Source of the DNA: Haloferax litoreum
Lineage (GTDB): Archaea > Halobacteriota > Halobacteria > Halobacteriales > Haloferacaceae
Length of the DNA: 64,000 nucleotides
Direction of reading: 5' to 3'
Assembly: GCF_009674605.1 (NCBI RefSeq)
Contig: NZ_WKJO01000001.1
Coordinates: 248,001-312,000 of the forward strand
Shown: positions 29,900-38,122 of the stretch, piece by piece
Layout of the letters: every line of letters begins with the position of its first letter
How positions within the stretch are numbered: position 1 is the first letter of the stretch
Notes under the pieces: model-generated
Told to the model about the DNA's origin: nothing
What the model saw: the letters and a program-made list of their open reading frames with translations, nothing else
The model's database searches: none
Program-made: the position numbers and the translations under genes

Positions 29900-31981
29900 T
29901 TACTGCGGGCTGGGGCTCGAGGGGCCGACACCCTTGCCCTTGTTGAGGGCCGAGCCAGTGATGCTCTTGAGACGGTCGACGAGCGAATCCTTCTCGGGTT
30001 CGCCTTCGAGGGCGACTTCGAGAACCTCGCTGATGTGCGAGACGGGGATGATTTCGATCATCTCCTTGTACTCGTCTTCGATCATCACGTCCTGCTCGTT
30101 GGCGGCAGGGATGATGACCGTGTCACAGCCAGCCTTCGCGGCGGCTTCGATTTTGTGGGTGACACCGCCGACGGGAAGCACGTCACCGCGCACCGACAGC
30201 GAACCGGTCATGGCGACCGACTGGTCGATGGGGATGTCTTCCAGCGCGGAGATGACGGCGGTCGCGACCGTAATGGACGCAGAGTCACCGTCGACACCTT
30301 GCTGGCCGGTCTGGACGAACTGCACGTGCACGTCCATCTCGGAGAGGTCCTGGTTAGAGAACTTCTTGATGATGGCCGAGACGTTCTGGACGGACTCTTC
30401 GGCCATCTCCTTGAGTTGGCCCGTCGCGATGACGCGACCCGGACCCTGCGACGGCGTGACTTCTGCCATCACGGGGAGCATGATACCGGAGTCCTCGCCC
30501 ATGACGGCGAGACCGTTGACGCGGCCGGTGACGAACCCGTCGTTGACCGAGAGTTCGTAGTCCTTGCGGCGCTGGATGTACTGGTCGGCAATCTGCTGCT
30601 CGATGGAGCGCGCACGGCGCTTGGCCTGCAGCACGTGGTCACGGGTGGTGAACTCCGCGTTCTCGCCGCGGGCGATGTCGCCTGCGACGCGGACCAGTCC
30701 ACCGAGGTTACGGAATTCGAGGGTCAGGTGACCCTTGCGTCCGGCACGCCGACGAGCTTCGAGGATGACCTCCTCGATTGCCTCTTCGGTGAAGTGCGGG
30801 AGACGACCGTCGTTCGAGACTTCCTGCGCCACGAAGCGTGCGTACTTGCGGCGCATCTCGGGGGAGTCCTCGATGGTGTCGTCCATGTACACCTCGTACC
30901 CGTACCCTTTGATACGGGAACGGAGTGCAGGGTGCATGTTCTCCATCGCGTCGAGGTTACCCGCCGCAATCATGATGAAGTCGGTCGGGACGGGTTCGGT
31001 CTGGACCATCGCACCCGAGGAACGCTCGGACTGGCCGGTGATGCCGAACTCGCCTTCCTGAATCGCCGTCATCAGGTGCTGCTGACTGCGCACGTCGAGG
31101 GTGTTTATCTCGTCGATGAACAGGACACCCTTGTTGGCCTTGTGGATGGCACCGGGTTCCACACGGTCGTGGCTCGGCGTCTCCATCCCACCGGACTGGA
31201 AGGGGTCGTGACGCACGTCACCGAGCAGAGCACCCGCGTGGGCACCGGTCGCGTCCTGGAACGGCGCGGCCTTCTGGTCGGCGTTGTTCACGATGAGGTT
31301 CGGAACCATCGCGTCGCTGCCGCGGGAACCATAGCGGAATGCAAGATAGATGATACCCGCAGCGAGGATACCCAGGAGGACCTGCTGAGCGATGATGAGG
31401 GAGTAGCCCAGCACGACTGCGATGATGATCCACATGAGGAACGAGCGCATCTGGTTGCGCTTGCGTGCCTCTTCTTTGTGGGCCTCGACAATCTGGTCAC
31501 CCTTGCCCGCGGGGACAGTGCGGACCTTCGGGGCGTTGCCGTCGTCGGGGTTGTGGTAGACGAGAACGTCCTGTAACTCTTCACGGGGAAGGAGTTCAGA
31601 CATCGCCTTCGCGAGCATGGACTTCCCCGTCCCCGGGGAGCCAATCATCATGACGTGGCGGCGCTGTTTGGCCGCCTTCATGATGACGTCGCGGGCGTGT
31701 TCCTGTCCGATGACCTGGTCAACGAGGCGGTCTGGGACAGAAATCTCTTCGGAGGTATCTATCTGGAGTCCCCCGAGCAGGTCGTCTTCGTCCACGTCGT
31801 CGGCCACGTCGGCCTCGATCTCGACGTCACTCCCGAGGTCGTCGATAGTCTTCTTATCGACCTCTTCGGCCTCCTCGCGCTGGAGACCCGACCCGTCGTC
31901 GATATCCCCGTCAAACGGGGTCTCGGCGGGCGAGTCCTCCTGCTCCGGGAGGCTGTCGTCGGTATTCGTATCGTTACTCAT
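29900..31981 (-). CDS. lonB: archaeal membrane-bound ATP-dependent Lon protease
   Basis: 693 residues from the ATG at 31981 (MSNDTNTDDSLPEQ). A very acidic N-terminus is followed by an AAA+ domain with Walker A GSPGTGKS (114-121). Two membrane helices at about 181-197 and 201-215 (FLMWIIIAVVLGYSLII, VLLGILAAGIIYLAF) are inserted in the AAA domain and anchor the hexamer to the inner face of the membrane; FIDEINTLD is Walker B. The C-terminal protease domain has the Ser-Lys dyad Ser567 (GDSAS) and Lys610 (GGVTHK), 43 residues apart as in other Lon proteins. In H. volcanii LonB is essential and affects carotenoid synthesis. Confidence 0.96.
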   Translation of the reverse strand: MSNDTNTDDSLPEQEDSPAETPFDGDIDDGSGLQREEAEEVDKKTIDDLGSDVEIEADVADDVDEDDLLGGLQIDTSEEISVPDRLVDQVIGQEHARDVIMKAAKQRRHVMMIGSPGTGKSMLAKAMSELLPREELQDVLVYHNPDDGNAPKVRTVPAGKGDQIVEAHKEEARKRNQMRSFLMWIIIAVVLGYSLIIAQQVLLGILAAGIIYLAFRYGSRGSDAMVPNLIVNNADQKAAPFQDATGAHAGALLGDVRHDPFQSGGMETPSHDRVEPGAIHKANKGVLFIDEINTLDVRSQQHLMTAIQEGEFGITGQSERSSGAMVQTEPVPTDFIMIAAGNLDAMENMHPALRSRIKGYGYEVYMDDTIEDSPEMRRKYARFVAQEVSNDGRLPHFTEEAIEEVILEARRRAGRKGHLTLEFRNLGGLVRVAGDIARGENAEFTTRDHVLQAKRRARSIEQQIADQYIQRRKDYELSVNDGFVTGRVNGLAVMGEDSGIMLPVMAEVTPSQGPGRVIATGQLKEMAEESVQNVSAIIKKFSNQDLSEMDVHVQFVQTGQQGVDGDSASITVATAVISALEDIPIDQSVAMTGSLSVRGDVLPVGGVTHKIEAAAKAGCDTVIIPAANEQDVMIEDEYKEMIEIIPVSHISEVLEVALEGEPEKDSLVDRLKSITGSALNKGKGVGPSSPSPQ

Positions 31982-32020
31982 AGAACTGTCGTCGCTACTT
32001 CTAATGTAGGCCCTGCGCCT

Positions 32021-32028
32021 GATATACT
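32021..32028 (-). promoter_or_regulatory. TATA box for lonB
   Basis: Read on the minus strand, AGTATATC preceded by GAGAA. Transcription would start near 31998 with a leader of about 17 bases before the ATG at 31981. Confidence 0.45.
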
Positions 32029-32117
32029 TTCTCCCCGGTTGCATCGTGTGCACCTTGCCGTATCGTCGGGTTTCGACGCCCCTACCACCAGAATACCGGA
32101 TTCACGTCGACTCGGCG

Positions 32118-32127
32118 TATTTATAAG
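32118..32127 (+). promoter_or_regulatory. TATA box for the nadM operon
   Basis: TATTTATAAG, a strong TATA element centred 28 bases before the nadM ATG; leaderless spacing. Divergent from lonB. Confidence 0.6.
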
Positions 32128-32150
32128 TAATCCGACCCAACGCCCGACCG

Positions 32151-32702
32151 ATGCGGGGGTTCTACATCGGCCGTTTCCAACCGTACCACAACGGCCACCA
32201 CAGAATGGTCGAAGAGATTGCCTCCGAGGTCGACGAACTCGTCCTCGGTATCGGGTCCGCCGGCGACTCGCACTCGCCGCGGAACCCGTTCACGGCAGGC
32301 GAGCGAATCATGATGGTCAACAAGGCCGTCTCGGATTTCGACATCACGACGTACGCGGTTCCCATCGAGGACCTCGACCGGAACTCTGTCTGGGTCAGCC
32401 ACGTCCAATCGATGTCGCCGGCGTTCGAAGTCGCCTACTCGAACAACCCACTCGTCATCCAACTGTTCAAAGAGGCGGGCGTCGAAGTTCGACAGTCGCC
32501 CATGTTCAACCGCGACGTGTTGGAGGGAACCGAAGTCCGCCAGCGGATGATAGAAGACCGCGATTGGGAGTCGCTCGTTCCCGACGAAGTCGCCGACGTT
32601 GTCCACGAAATCGGTGGTATCGAACGCATCCAGCACATCACCGACACCGACCGCTCCGAACGTCCGCGAACCGGCGGCCAAGACGACCCGAATCCCTGTT
32701 GA
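32151..32702 (+). CDS. nadM: nicotinamide-nucleotide adenylyltransferase
   Basis: 183 residues. It makes NAD from NMN and ATP. The nucleotidyltransferase signature GRFQPYHNGHH is at 7-17, followed by GSAGDSHSPRNPFTAGERIMM and the C-terminal MFNRDVLEGTEVRQRM (ISGT-like motif). Length matches archaeal NadM (about 170-180) with a short acidic tail. It is the first gene of a three-gene operon; the next start is one base after its stop. Confidence 0.94.
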   Translation: MRGFYIGRFQPYHNGHHRMVEEIASEVDELVLGIGSAGDSHSPRNPFTAGERIMMVNKAVSDFDITTYAVPIEDLDRNSVWVSHVQSMSPAFEVAYSNNPLVIQLFKEAGVEVRQSPMFNRDVLEGTEVRQRMIEDRDWESLVPDEVADVVHEIGGIERIQHITDTDRSERPRTGGQDDPNPC

Positions 32703-32703
32703 G

Positions 32704-33486
32704 ATGATTACCCTCGCGTCTGACTTCGGGTCGGCGTACCCCGCCGCGATGAAGGGCGTCATCCTCTCACGGAGCGACGCTCGACTCGTCGACGTCGCAC
32801 ACGACCTGCCGCGACAGGACGTTCGTGCGGCGGCATTCTGGCTTCGCGAGACGCTTCCGTACTTCCCCCCTGCGGTTCACCTCGTTGTCGTCGACCCCGG
32901 TGTCGGAACCGACCGCCGAGCAGTCGTCGTCCGCGTCGGCGACCACGTCCTCGTCGGCCCCGACAACGGCGTGCTCCGGCCCCCAGCACGACGCATCGCC
33001 GACGAATTCGGTGGAGACCCCCCGATGGATGCCTACGAAATTCGCGTCTCCGACCCCGCGTCCACGACGTTCCACGGCCGCGACGTGTTCGCCCCCGCCG
33101 CAGCAGACGCACACGAGGTCGGTCCCGATTCGCTCGATACCATCGACCGATTCGAGGCAATCCCGACCGGGTCACTCACCGACCTCCAGTTCCCGGTCCC
33201 CGATATCGCCGATGACGGTACGGTGGCAACCGGCGAAGTCCTCGTCGTCGACGACTTCGGCAACTGTATCACAAACCTTCCGGGAACCTTCGTCCGCGAC
33301 CACGACGCCGTCGAAGTGAACGGCGAGACCACACCCGTCGGCCACACGTTCGAGGCAGTCGCGCGCGGTGAGCGACTCGTCACGGTTGGGAGTCACGGGA
33401 ACATCGAGTGTGACGTGAACCACGGCCGCGGGGACGAGGCGTTCGGCCTCGAACCGGGCGACACAGTACGGATTCGGGTCGCGTGA
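32704..33486 (+). CDS. SAM hydroxide adenosyltransferase (DUF62 family)
   Basis: 260 residues from the ATG at 32704 (MITLASDFGSAY). Family members split S-adenosylmethionine into adenosine and methionine using water and are relatives of fluorinase and chlorinase. Visible signatures are ITLASDFG, DLPRQDVRAAAFWL, VVVDPGVGTDRR, VGPDNGVL, TFHGRDVFAPAAA and, in the C-terminal barrel, VVDDFGNCITN. The gene is separated from nadM by one base and its stop overlaps the next start, so all three are translated together. The cellular purpose of SAM hydrolysis is uncertain. Confidence 0.9.
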   Translation: MITLASDFGSAYPAAMKGVILSRSDARLVDVAHDLPRQDVRAAAFWLRETLPYFPPAVHLVVVDPGVGTDRRAVVVRVGDHVLVGPDNGVLRPPARRIADEFGGDPPMDAYEIRVSDPASTTFHGRDVFAPAAADAHEVGPDSLDTIDRFEAIPTGSLTDLQFPVPDIADDGTVATGEVLVVDDFGNCITNLPGTFVRDHDAVEVNGETTPVGHTFEAVARGERLVTVGSHGNIECDVNHGRGDEAFGLEPGDTVRIRVA

Positions 33487-34106
33487 TGGTCGTCGCCGAC
33501 GTCGATCCCTTCGCGGTGATGAACGTCGTGGGATTGCTGGCGTTCGCCATCGCGGGCGCACTCAAAGCCGCAGACGCAGGTCTCGACATCTTCGGCGTCG
33601 CGGTCCTCGGCGTGGTCACTGCCCTCGGCGGCGGGACGACCCGAGACGTACTCGTCGACCGATTGCCGGCGTCGTTGGCCGTGGTCGGAGAGATGAGCGT
33701 CGCACTCGTCGGTGTTGGTCTCGCACTCGTCCTCATCCACTCGCTTCACGGGCAAGTCCGCGACCACCCGGCGTTCTTGACGTCGGACGCCATCGGCCTC
33801 TCGGCGTTCGCCGCGACAGGTGCACTCGTTGGTGTCCAAGCGGGTGTCTCACCGTTCGGCATCGTCATCCTCGCCACAATCACGGCCGTCGGTGGCGGGT
33901 CTATCGCTGACATCCTCATCGGGCGGGTTCCGGTCGTCCTCCGCGACGACTTCTACGCGACGCCGGCAGTCCTCGGTGGAATCGCGTTCCTCGGTGCACG
34001 CGCCGTCGGCGCACCGGCAGGGATTCCGTCAGGGTTGTGCGCCGCACTCGTGTTCACGGTGCGGATGCTCGCACTCAGATACGAGTGGCGATTACCACAG
34101 GTGTGA
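33486..34106 (+). CDS. TRIC-type (UPF0126) cation channel protein
   Basis: 206 residues with seven predicted membrane helices in two inverted repeats. The family hallmark GGG motifs are in TALGGGTTRDVL (first repeat) and TAVGGGSIADIL (second); the second lacks the usual Arg-Asp. Prokaryotic TRIC proteins form trimeric potassium channels. The ATG overlaps the stop of the SAM-hydrolysing enzyme by one base (TGATG). How NAD synthesis, SAM hydrolysis and a cation channel connect is not known. Confidence 0.85.
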   Translation: MVVADVDPFAVMNVVGLLAFAIAGALKAADAGLDIFGVAVLGVVTALGGGTTRDVLVDRLPASLAVVGEMSVALVGVGLALVLIHSLHGQVRDHPAFLTSDAIGLSAFAATGALVGVQAGVSPFGIVILATITAVGGGSIADILIGRVPVVLRDDFYATPAVLGGIAFLGARAVGAPAGIPSGLCAALVFTVRMLALRYEWRLPQV

Positions 34107-34121
34107 ATTGGCTGTCGAGAG

Positions 34122-34265
34122 TCACACGTTCTCTTCGACGCGTCGTTCGACGGCCTTCACTTCGCTCGCAATCGGTTCGCGTTCGAAGTAGAGGAGTTCC
34201 ACCCCGACGACCACGACGGCGAGTGCCATCGAGACGGCTTCTGGGAGTCCGACCTTGTCGGACAT
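34122..34265 (-). CDS. 47-residue single-helix membrane protein
   Basis: ATG at 34265, TGA at 34122-34124. Residues 8-26 form a hydrophobic helix (LPEAVSMALAVVVVGVELL); the remaining half is a charged, probably helical tail (EREPIASEVKAVERRVEEN). A TATA-like ACAATATATT lies about 28-35 bases upstream on the minus strand, and composition matches neighbouring genes, so I take it as a real small gene. It ends 15 bases past the TRIC gene, which converges on it. No family known to me. Confidence 0.6.
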   Translation of the reverse strand: MSDKVGLPEAVSMALAVVVVGVELLYFEREPIASEVKAVERRVEENV

Positions 34266-34289
34266 GGTGCGTCCTGTTCGACGCTCCTG

Positions 34290-34303
34290 CCAGTTGAATA
34301 TAT
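34290..34303 (-). promoter_or_regulatory. TATA-like box for the 47-residue membrane protein
   Basis: AT-rich ACAATATATT on the minus strand, about 28-35 bases before the ATG at 34265; it stands out in otherwise GC-rich DNA. Confidence 0.4.
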
Positions 34304-34382
34304 TGTTCAGATGTCATATTGTCCGCTGCAAGACACAGTCGGATGTGCGTGAATAGAACGCCGAAAAGCGACACGAAGTGGC

Positions 34383-34405
34383 CCGACAGCGTGGGATGCT
34401 GTCGG
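34383..34405 (-). terminator. hairpin downstream of the thermosome gene
   Basis: Perfect 8-base stem CCGACAGC / GCTGTCGG with a 7-base loop, about 30 bases past the stop at 34437 and followed on the minus strand by a short T-run (CGCTTTTCGG). It may terminate or stabilise the message. Confidence 0.35.
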
Positions 34406-34436
34406 TTCGCTGTACTGGGCAGTCGTGTGGGACGAC

Positions 34437-36011
34437 TTACTTGGCAGCGATGACGTCGTCGATGCGGACGATCATCGTCGCGGCTTCCGTCGCGGACTCG
34501 ATGGCTTCGCGCTTGACGGCCACAGGGTCGATGACACCGTGTTCGACGGGGTCACCGATTTCGCCCGCACGGCCGGTCGAGATGATGCCGGCGATGCCTT
34601 CCTTCTCGTAGCGGGCGCGCAGGTCGACGAGTGCGTCGATTGGGTCCATGCCCGTGTTCTCTGCGAGCGTGCGCGGGAGGGCCTCGACGGCGTCGGCGTA
34701 CGCCTCGACGGCGAGTTGCTTGCGGCCCTCGATGCCGGCGGCTTCAGACCGGATACGGTCTGCGATTGCGATTTCTGTCGCACCCGCCCCGGGGACGACA
34801 CCACCCATGTCGATGGCGGCGACGACCACGTCGATAGAGTCGTTGATGGCGCGTTCGAGTTCGTCGACGACGTGCTCGGTGCCGCCGCGGAGGAACAGCG
34901 TCACGGCCTTGGCCGCGGCACCGCCCTCGACGAAGGTGAGTTCGTCGTCGCCGAACTTGCGGATGCTGACAGAGTCGACGTGCCCGAGGTCGGACTCCTC
35001 GATGTCGGTGAGCGACCCGAGACGCTTCGCGCCAGTCGCACGGGCGAGGGCACGAGCGTCGGACTTCTTCACGCTCTTGAACGCGAGGATGCCGGCGTCG
35101 GCGAGGAAGCCAGCGACACGGTCGTCGATGGACTTTGTGCAGAACACGACGTCGACACCGGCGTCCTTCAGGGCCTTCGAGTAGCCGCGGAGTTCGCGGT
35201 CTTCGGCGTCGATGGCGGCGGTGAGTTGGTCGACAGAGGTGATGTTGTACTCGGTGTCGACCTCGCTCTTGCGAACGTCGAGTTTCATATCGAGGACGGC
35301 GACAGTCGCGTCTTCGACGGCGCGGGGCATGTTCTCGTTGACGGGTTCTTTGTCGAGGACGACGCCTTCGACGAGTTCGGTTGCCGAGGAGGACGCACCC
35401 GTGCGAGTCATGACGCGCACGTCTTCGCGGTGGAACTTCTCGTCAGCGTCTTCGTGGACCATCCGGACGCCCTTGACGACGTGCTTCGCGAGGACATCGG
35501 CAGTGATGTCGCCGGTTCCCTTGCCCGTCATCGAAGACTCGGCGACTTTCTGGAGCAGGTCGTCGTCGAGGTCAACGTCGAGGAGCATGTCGTCGACCGC
35601 TTCCTGTGCGATGCGAGCGGCCTCGGTGTATCCTTCGACGATGACCGTCGGGTGGAGGTCGGAGTCGAGGAGGTCCTCGGCGTGGGCGAGCAGTTCGCCC
35701 GTGAGGACGGCGGCGGTGGTCGTTCCGTCACCGACTTCTTCTTCTTGCGTCTGGGACACTTCGACAATCATCTGGGCGGCGGGGTGCTCGATGTCCATCT
35801 TCTCGAGGATGGTCGCCCCGTCGTTCGTGATGACGACGTCGCCCGACGAGTCGACGAGCATCTTGTCCATCCCGCGCGGGCCGAGCGTGGTGCGTACAGC
35901 CTCGGCGACGGCCTTCCCGGCGCGGATGTTCGAGTCCTGTGCGGAACGGCCGCGTGTTCGGCTCGTCCCCTCTGCGAGAATGTATAGTGGTTGCTGCATT
36001 CGTGAAGCCAT
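34437..36011 (-). CDS. thsC: thermosome (group II chaperonin) subunit, CCT3-like
   Basis: 524 residues. Subunit of the double-ring ATP-dependent protein-folding chamber. Equatorial and ATP motifs are present: TLGPRGMDKMLV, VITNDGATIL and VGDGTTTAAVL near the N-terminus, then GGVVPGAGATE and GRKQLAVEAYADAVE. It ends in DDVIAAK and lacks the Gly-Gly-Met repeat tail seen in many haloarchaeal thermosome subunits; in H. volcanii that fits CCT3. The start may be 36011 (MASRMQQ) or 35999 (MQQPLYIL). A very strong BRE/TATA promoter precedes it, as in heat-responsive cct genes. Confidence 0.95.
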   Translation of the reverse strand: MASRMQQPLYILAEGTSRTRGRSAQDSNIRAGKAVAEAVRTTLGPRGMDKMLVDSSGDVVITNDGATILEKMDIEHPAAQMIVEVSQTQEEEVGDGTTTAAVLTGELLAHAEDLLDSDLHPTVIVEGYTEAARIAQEAVDDMLLDVDLDDDLLQKVAESSMTGKGTGDITADVLAKHVVKGVRMVHEDADEKFHREDVRVMTRTGASSSATELVEGVVLDKEPVNENMPRAVEDATVAVLDMKLDVRKSEVDTEYNITSVDQLTAAIDAEDRELRGYSKALKDAGVDVVFCTKSIDDRVAGFLADAGILAFKSVKKSDARALARATGAKRLGSLTDIEESDLGHVDSVSIRKFGDDELTFVEGGAAAKAVTLFLRGGTEHVVDELERAINDSIDVVVAAIDMGGVVPGAGATEIAIADRIRSEAAGIEGRKQLAVEAYADAVEALPRTLAENTGMDPIDALVDLRARYEKEGIAGIISTGRAGEIGDPVEHGVIDPVAVKREAIESATEAATMIVRIDDVIAAK

Positions 36012-36044
36012 GTTGAAACCTCAAGCGCTATCAACGATTGCAGT

Positions 36045-36062
36045 TCTATAAATATCTTTCGT
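36045..36062 (-). promoter_or_regulatory. strong BRE/TATA promoter of the thermosome gene
   Basis: On the minus strand CGAAAG is followed by ATATTTATAG, close to the ideal haloarchaeal BRE-plus-TATA arrangement reported for heat-shock cct promoters. The leader would be about 10-20 bases. A CTAG (36074-36077) lies just upstream of the BRE. Confidence 0.6.
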
Positions 36063-36137
36063 CGGGAGGTGCGCTAGGAAATCGCACGACAGGGCGGCGT
36101 TCGGCGGGGAGGTTATCGGGTGTCGAATCCGGGGGAG

Positions 36138-36419
36138 TCACTCCTCTGTTGGACTCACCGTAATCGTCCCGTCGCCGAACAACGAGACGAGGAGGCCGGC
36201 ATAGGTAAATGTGAGACGTCGAGAGGGGTCGTGGGAGGACTCAAATAATGCGTCGAGGGCCTCAGGGTCCACGCCGATATCTCCAAGCGGAGGGAGTTCG
36301 AGTGGGCTGAGTTCTGATGCCGTCGCGACTGCGGAGGTAATTGCAACGGCTACCTCTTCGTATCGGTCGGCGGAGATGGTTACCACGGACCCAGCATCCT
36401 GATTGCGCTGGTCGTCCAT
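36138..36419 (-). CDS. HalOD1 output-domain protein
   Basis: 93 residues made almost entirely of one HalOD1 domain (YEEVAVAITSAVATASELSPLELPPL, then LGDIGVDPEALDALF and FTYAGLLVSLFGDGTITV). HalOD1 is a small haloarchaea-specific domain, thought to be an output module of signalling systems, and is often found alone. A cytoplasmic role is expected. It lies 60 bases downstream of a Bat-type regulator on the same strand. Confidence 0.85.
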   Translation of the reverse strand: MDDQRNQDAGSVVTISADRYEEVAVAITSAVATASELSPLELPPLGDIGVDPEALDALFESSHDPSRRLTFTYAGLLVSLFGDGTITVSPTEE

Positions 36420-36479
36420 ACTCCCCCGAACGGCAGTCTGGTACGTATGAGTGTGGGTTGATTATGTAACCCGTCGTAT

Positions 36480-37121
36480 TCAGGGCGACTCGTCTCGAAT
36501 TCGCTCTGCGAGCGTCCGATACGCCCGACGGAGACGTGCCGCGACTGCCTGCCGTGAGATGTCGAGTTCCTCACCGAGTTCGTCGAGCGACGTTCGCCGA
36601 TGGTCGTCGAAGTACCCCAGTTCGAGTGCGAGGAGAAGCGCCTCACGCTGACTGTCGGTCAACCCCTCACCTAATGGTGCCTCGTCGGCAGCGAGCGGTG
36701 TAATCTGGTCGAACTCTGCTTCGATACCGTTGTTCGCCCAGTGAATTCGGAGGTCGCTGAGGACGCTGTGAGAGGGGACCCGGAGGCGAAGTCGCCAGTA
36801 CTCCTCTGTGCTCGTACATTCGAGGAGGACCGTCTCGTGGTCGGGCAGTCCCGCGAACAGTCTGCTCGTGCCCGGGTCCCAGTCAGACCCGTAGAGTGCA
36901 CCGTTCGGAACCGTCGCGACGAGTGTGACATCGTGTGTCTCCGATGCTTCGACGACGGGACGAAAGTTCGACGCGTCGGGGCCACGTGCCCAGACGAACG
37001 ATGTCACGCTATCCGTGAGTGGAATGGTCTGTTCCAGTTCGAGTTCGATATCGTATTCTTCGACCGACCGACCGAACGGAAGGGCAGAGAGAGGAACGAG
37101 AACCTCTGCAATCAGACACAC
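36480..37121 (-). CDS. Bat-type helix-turn-helix regulator
   Basis: The frame is open to 37199, but I prefer the GTG at 37121, which gives MCLIAEVLVPLSALPFG, the usual start of this family (213 residues); the extra 26 residues look non-coding. The N-terminal about 150 residues are the sensor-like domain of Bat/HTH-10 proteins. The C-terminal HTH is at about 155-210 (LTDSQREALLLALELGYFDDHR, SLDELGEELDISRQAVAARLRRA). It is probably a ligand- or redox-responsive transcription factor; target unknown. It is divergent from the amidohydrolase at 37263. Confidence 0.8.
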   Translation of the reverse strand: MCLIAEVLVPLSALPFGRSVEEYDIELELEQTIPLTDSVTSFVWARGPDASNFRPVVEASETHDVTLVATVPNGALYGSDWDPGTSRLFAGLPDHETVLLECTSTEEYWRLRLRVPSHSVLSDLRIHWANNGIEAEFDQITPLAADEAPLGEGLTDSQREALLLALELGYFDDHRRTSLDELGEELDISRQAVAARLRRAYRTLAERIRDESP

Positions 37122-37262
37122 ACCGAATGATGGAATGAGAAGGTGAAAAAGTTGCGTCGTTAGGTTCTCTCTCGACAGTATAGAAGAAATGAACGTCACG
37201 TTTCACTGTGACTCGCACGCGATTCTACAACCTATTTGACGGGCACGTGTGACACCTCGACA

Positions 37263-38087
37263 ATGCTGGAGTTGGAACACGGGTTCAGGGTGGTCGACGT
37301 GAACGCGCGACTCGACCCGGACAAGCAGTCGATTGCGACGCGCGGGCGTGAGATTAGCCCCGAGCGATTAGAGCGCGAACTGCATCAGGCGGGCGTCGTC
37401 CGAGCAATCGTCTCTCCGGGGGCACAACCGGGCGACCAGAGTTATCTACGACCGAACAACGCCGTGGCACGGATGAGCGTCGACAGGCCGTTCCTCGCGT
37501 TCGCCCGCGTCAACGGTCCGCGCGACTCGAGTGGGCGAACGTCGGCGCGCCTCCGAAACCTCACGTCGTCGCGGAAGGACTTCCACACCGACCCGGACGA
37601 CGTGGAGCAGTACGCCTACGACGACCGATTCCACGGATTCTGTCTCGCCCCGGCGGTCGATGGTCTGCCCGACGAAGCGACGCTCTCCATGCTGGAAGAC
37701 GTCGGTCTCCCGGTGTTCGTCACTGGTGGCCAGTCGTTCGAACCGACGGCCGTCGCGGAGTCGCTCTTGGGGAGGTTCCCCGTGATTCTCTCGAGTTTCG
37801 GCGGGTATCCACTCGACCAAGACCTGATGCACCAGTCTATCGACTTGCTCGACGACCACGACGACCTGTACCTCGACACGAGTTTCGTCCGCTACCGGAG
37901 CGTCCTCGAACGGGCACTCCTCGAACATCCAGACCGCGTCCTCTTCGGGAGCGGTGCGCCCGAGACGCACCCGAACGTCGGCGTCATGGAGATTCTGACA
38001 CTCGACGTGTCGGAAGACGCACTGGCGCGCGCGTTCTCGAAGAATGCGGCCCGCGTAATCGCAGCGCTCGCCCCGGGAGAGACGTAA
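37263..38087 (+). CDS. amidohydrolase-type TIM-barrel metal-dependent hydrolase
   Basis: 274 residues from the ATG at 37263 (MLELEHGFRVVDVNAR). The barrel pattern fits the amidohydrolase-2 group: RVVDVNARL at strand 1 where a HxH would be expected, FHGFCLAPAVDGLP, FPVILSSFGGYPLDQDLM, DLYLDTSFVRY, DRVLFGSGAPETHP, and SKNAARVIA at the end. Several metal-binding His are replaced (VNAR for H-x-H), so metal binding and catalysis are uncertain. A TATA-like CCTATTTGAC lies about 28 bases upstream. Substrate unknown. Confidence 0.7.
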   Translation: MLELEHGFRVVDVNARLDPDKQSIATRGREISPERLERELHQAGVVRAIVSPGAQPGDQSYLRPNNAVARMSVDRPFLAFARVNGPRDSSGRTSARLRNLTSSRKDFHTDPDDVEQYAYDDRFHGFCLAPAVDGLPDEATLSMLEDVGLPVFVTGGQSFEPTAVAESLLGRFPVILSSFGGYPLDQDLMHQSIDLLDDHDDLYLDTSFVRYRSVLERALLEHPDRVLFGSGAPETHPNVGVMEILTLDVSEDALARAFSKNAARVIAALAPGET

Positions 38088-38122
38088 CCGACGAGTCGCT
38101 GTCGGGACTCAGGACAGACAGG

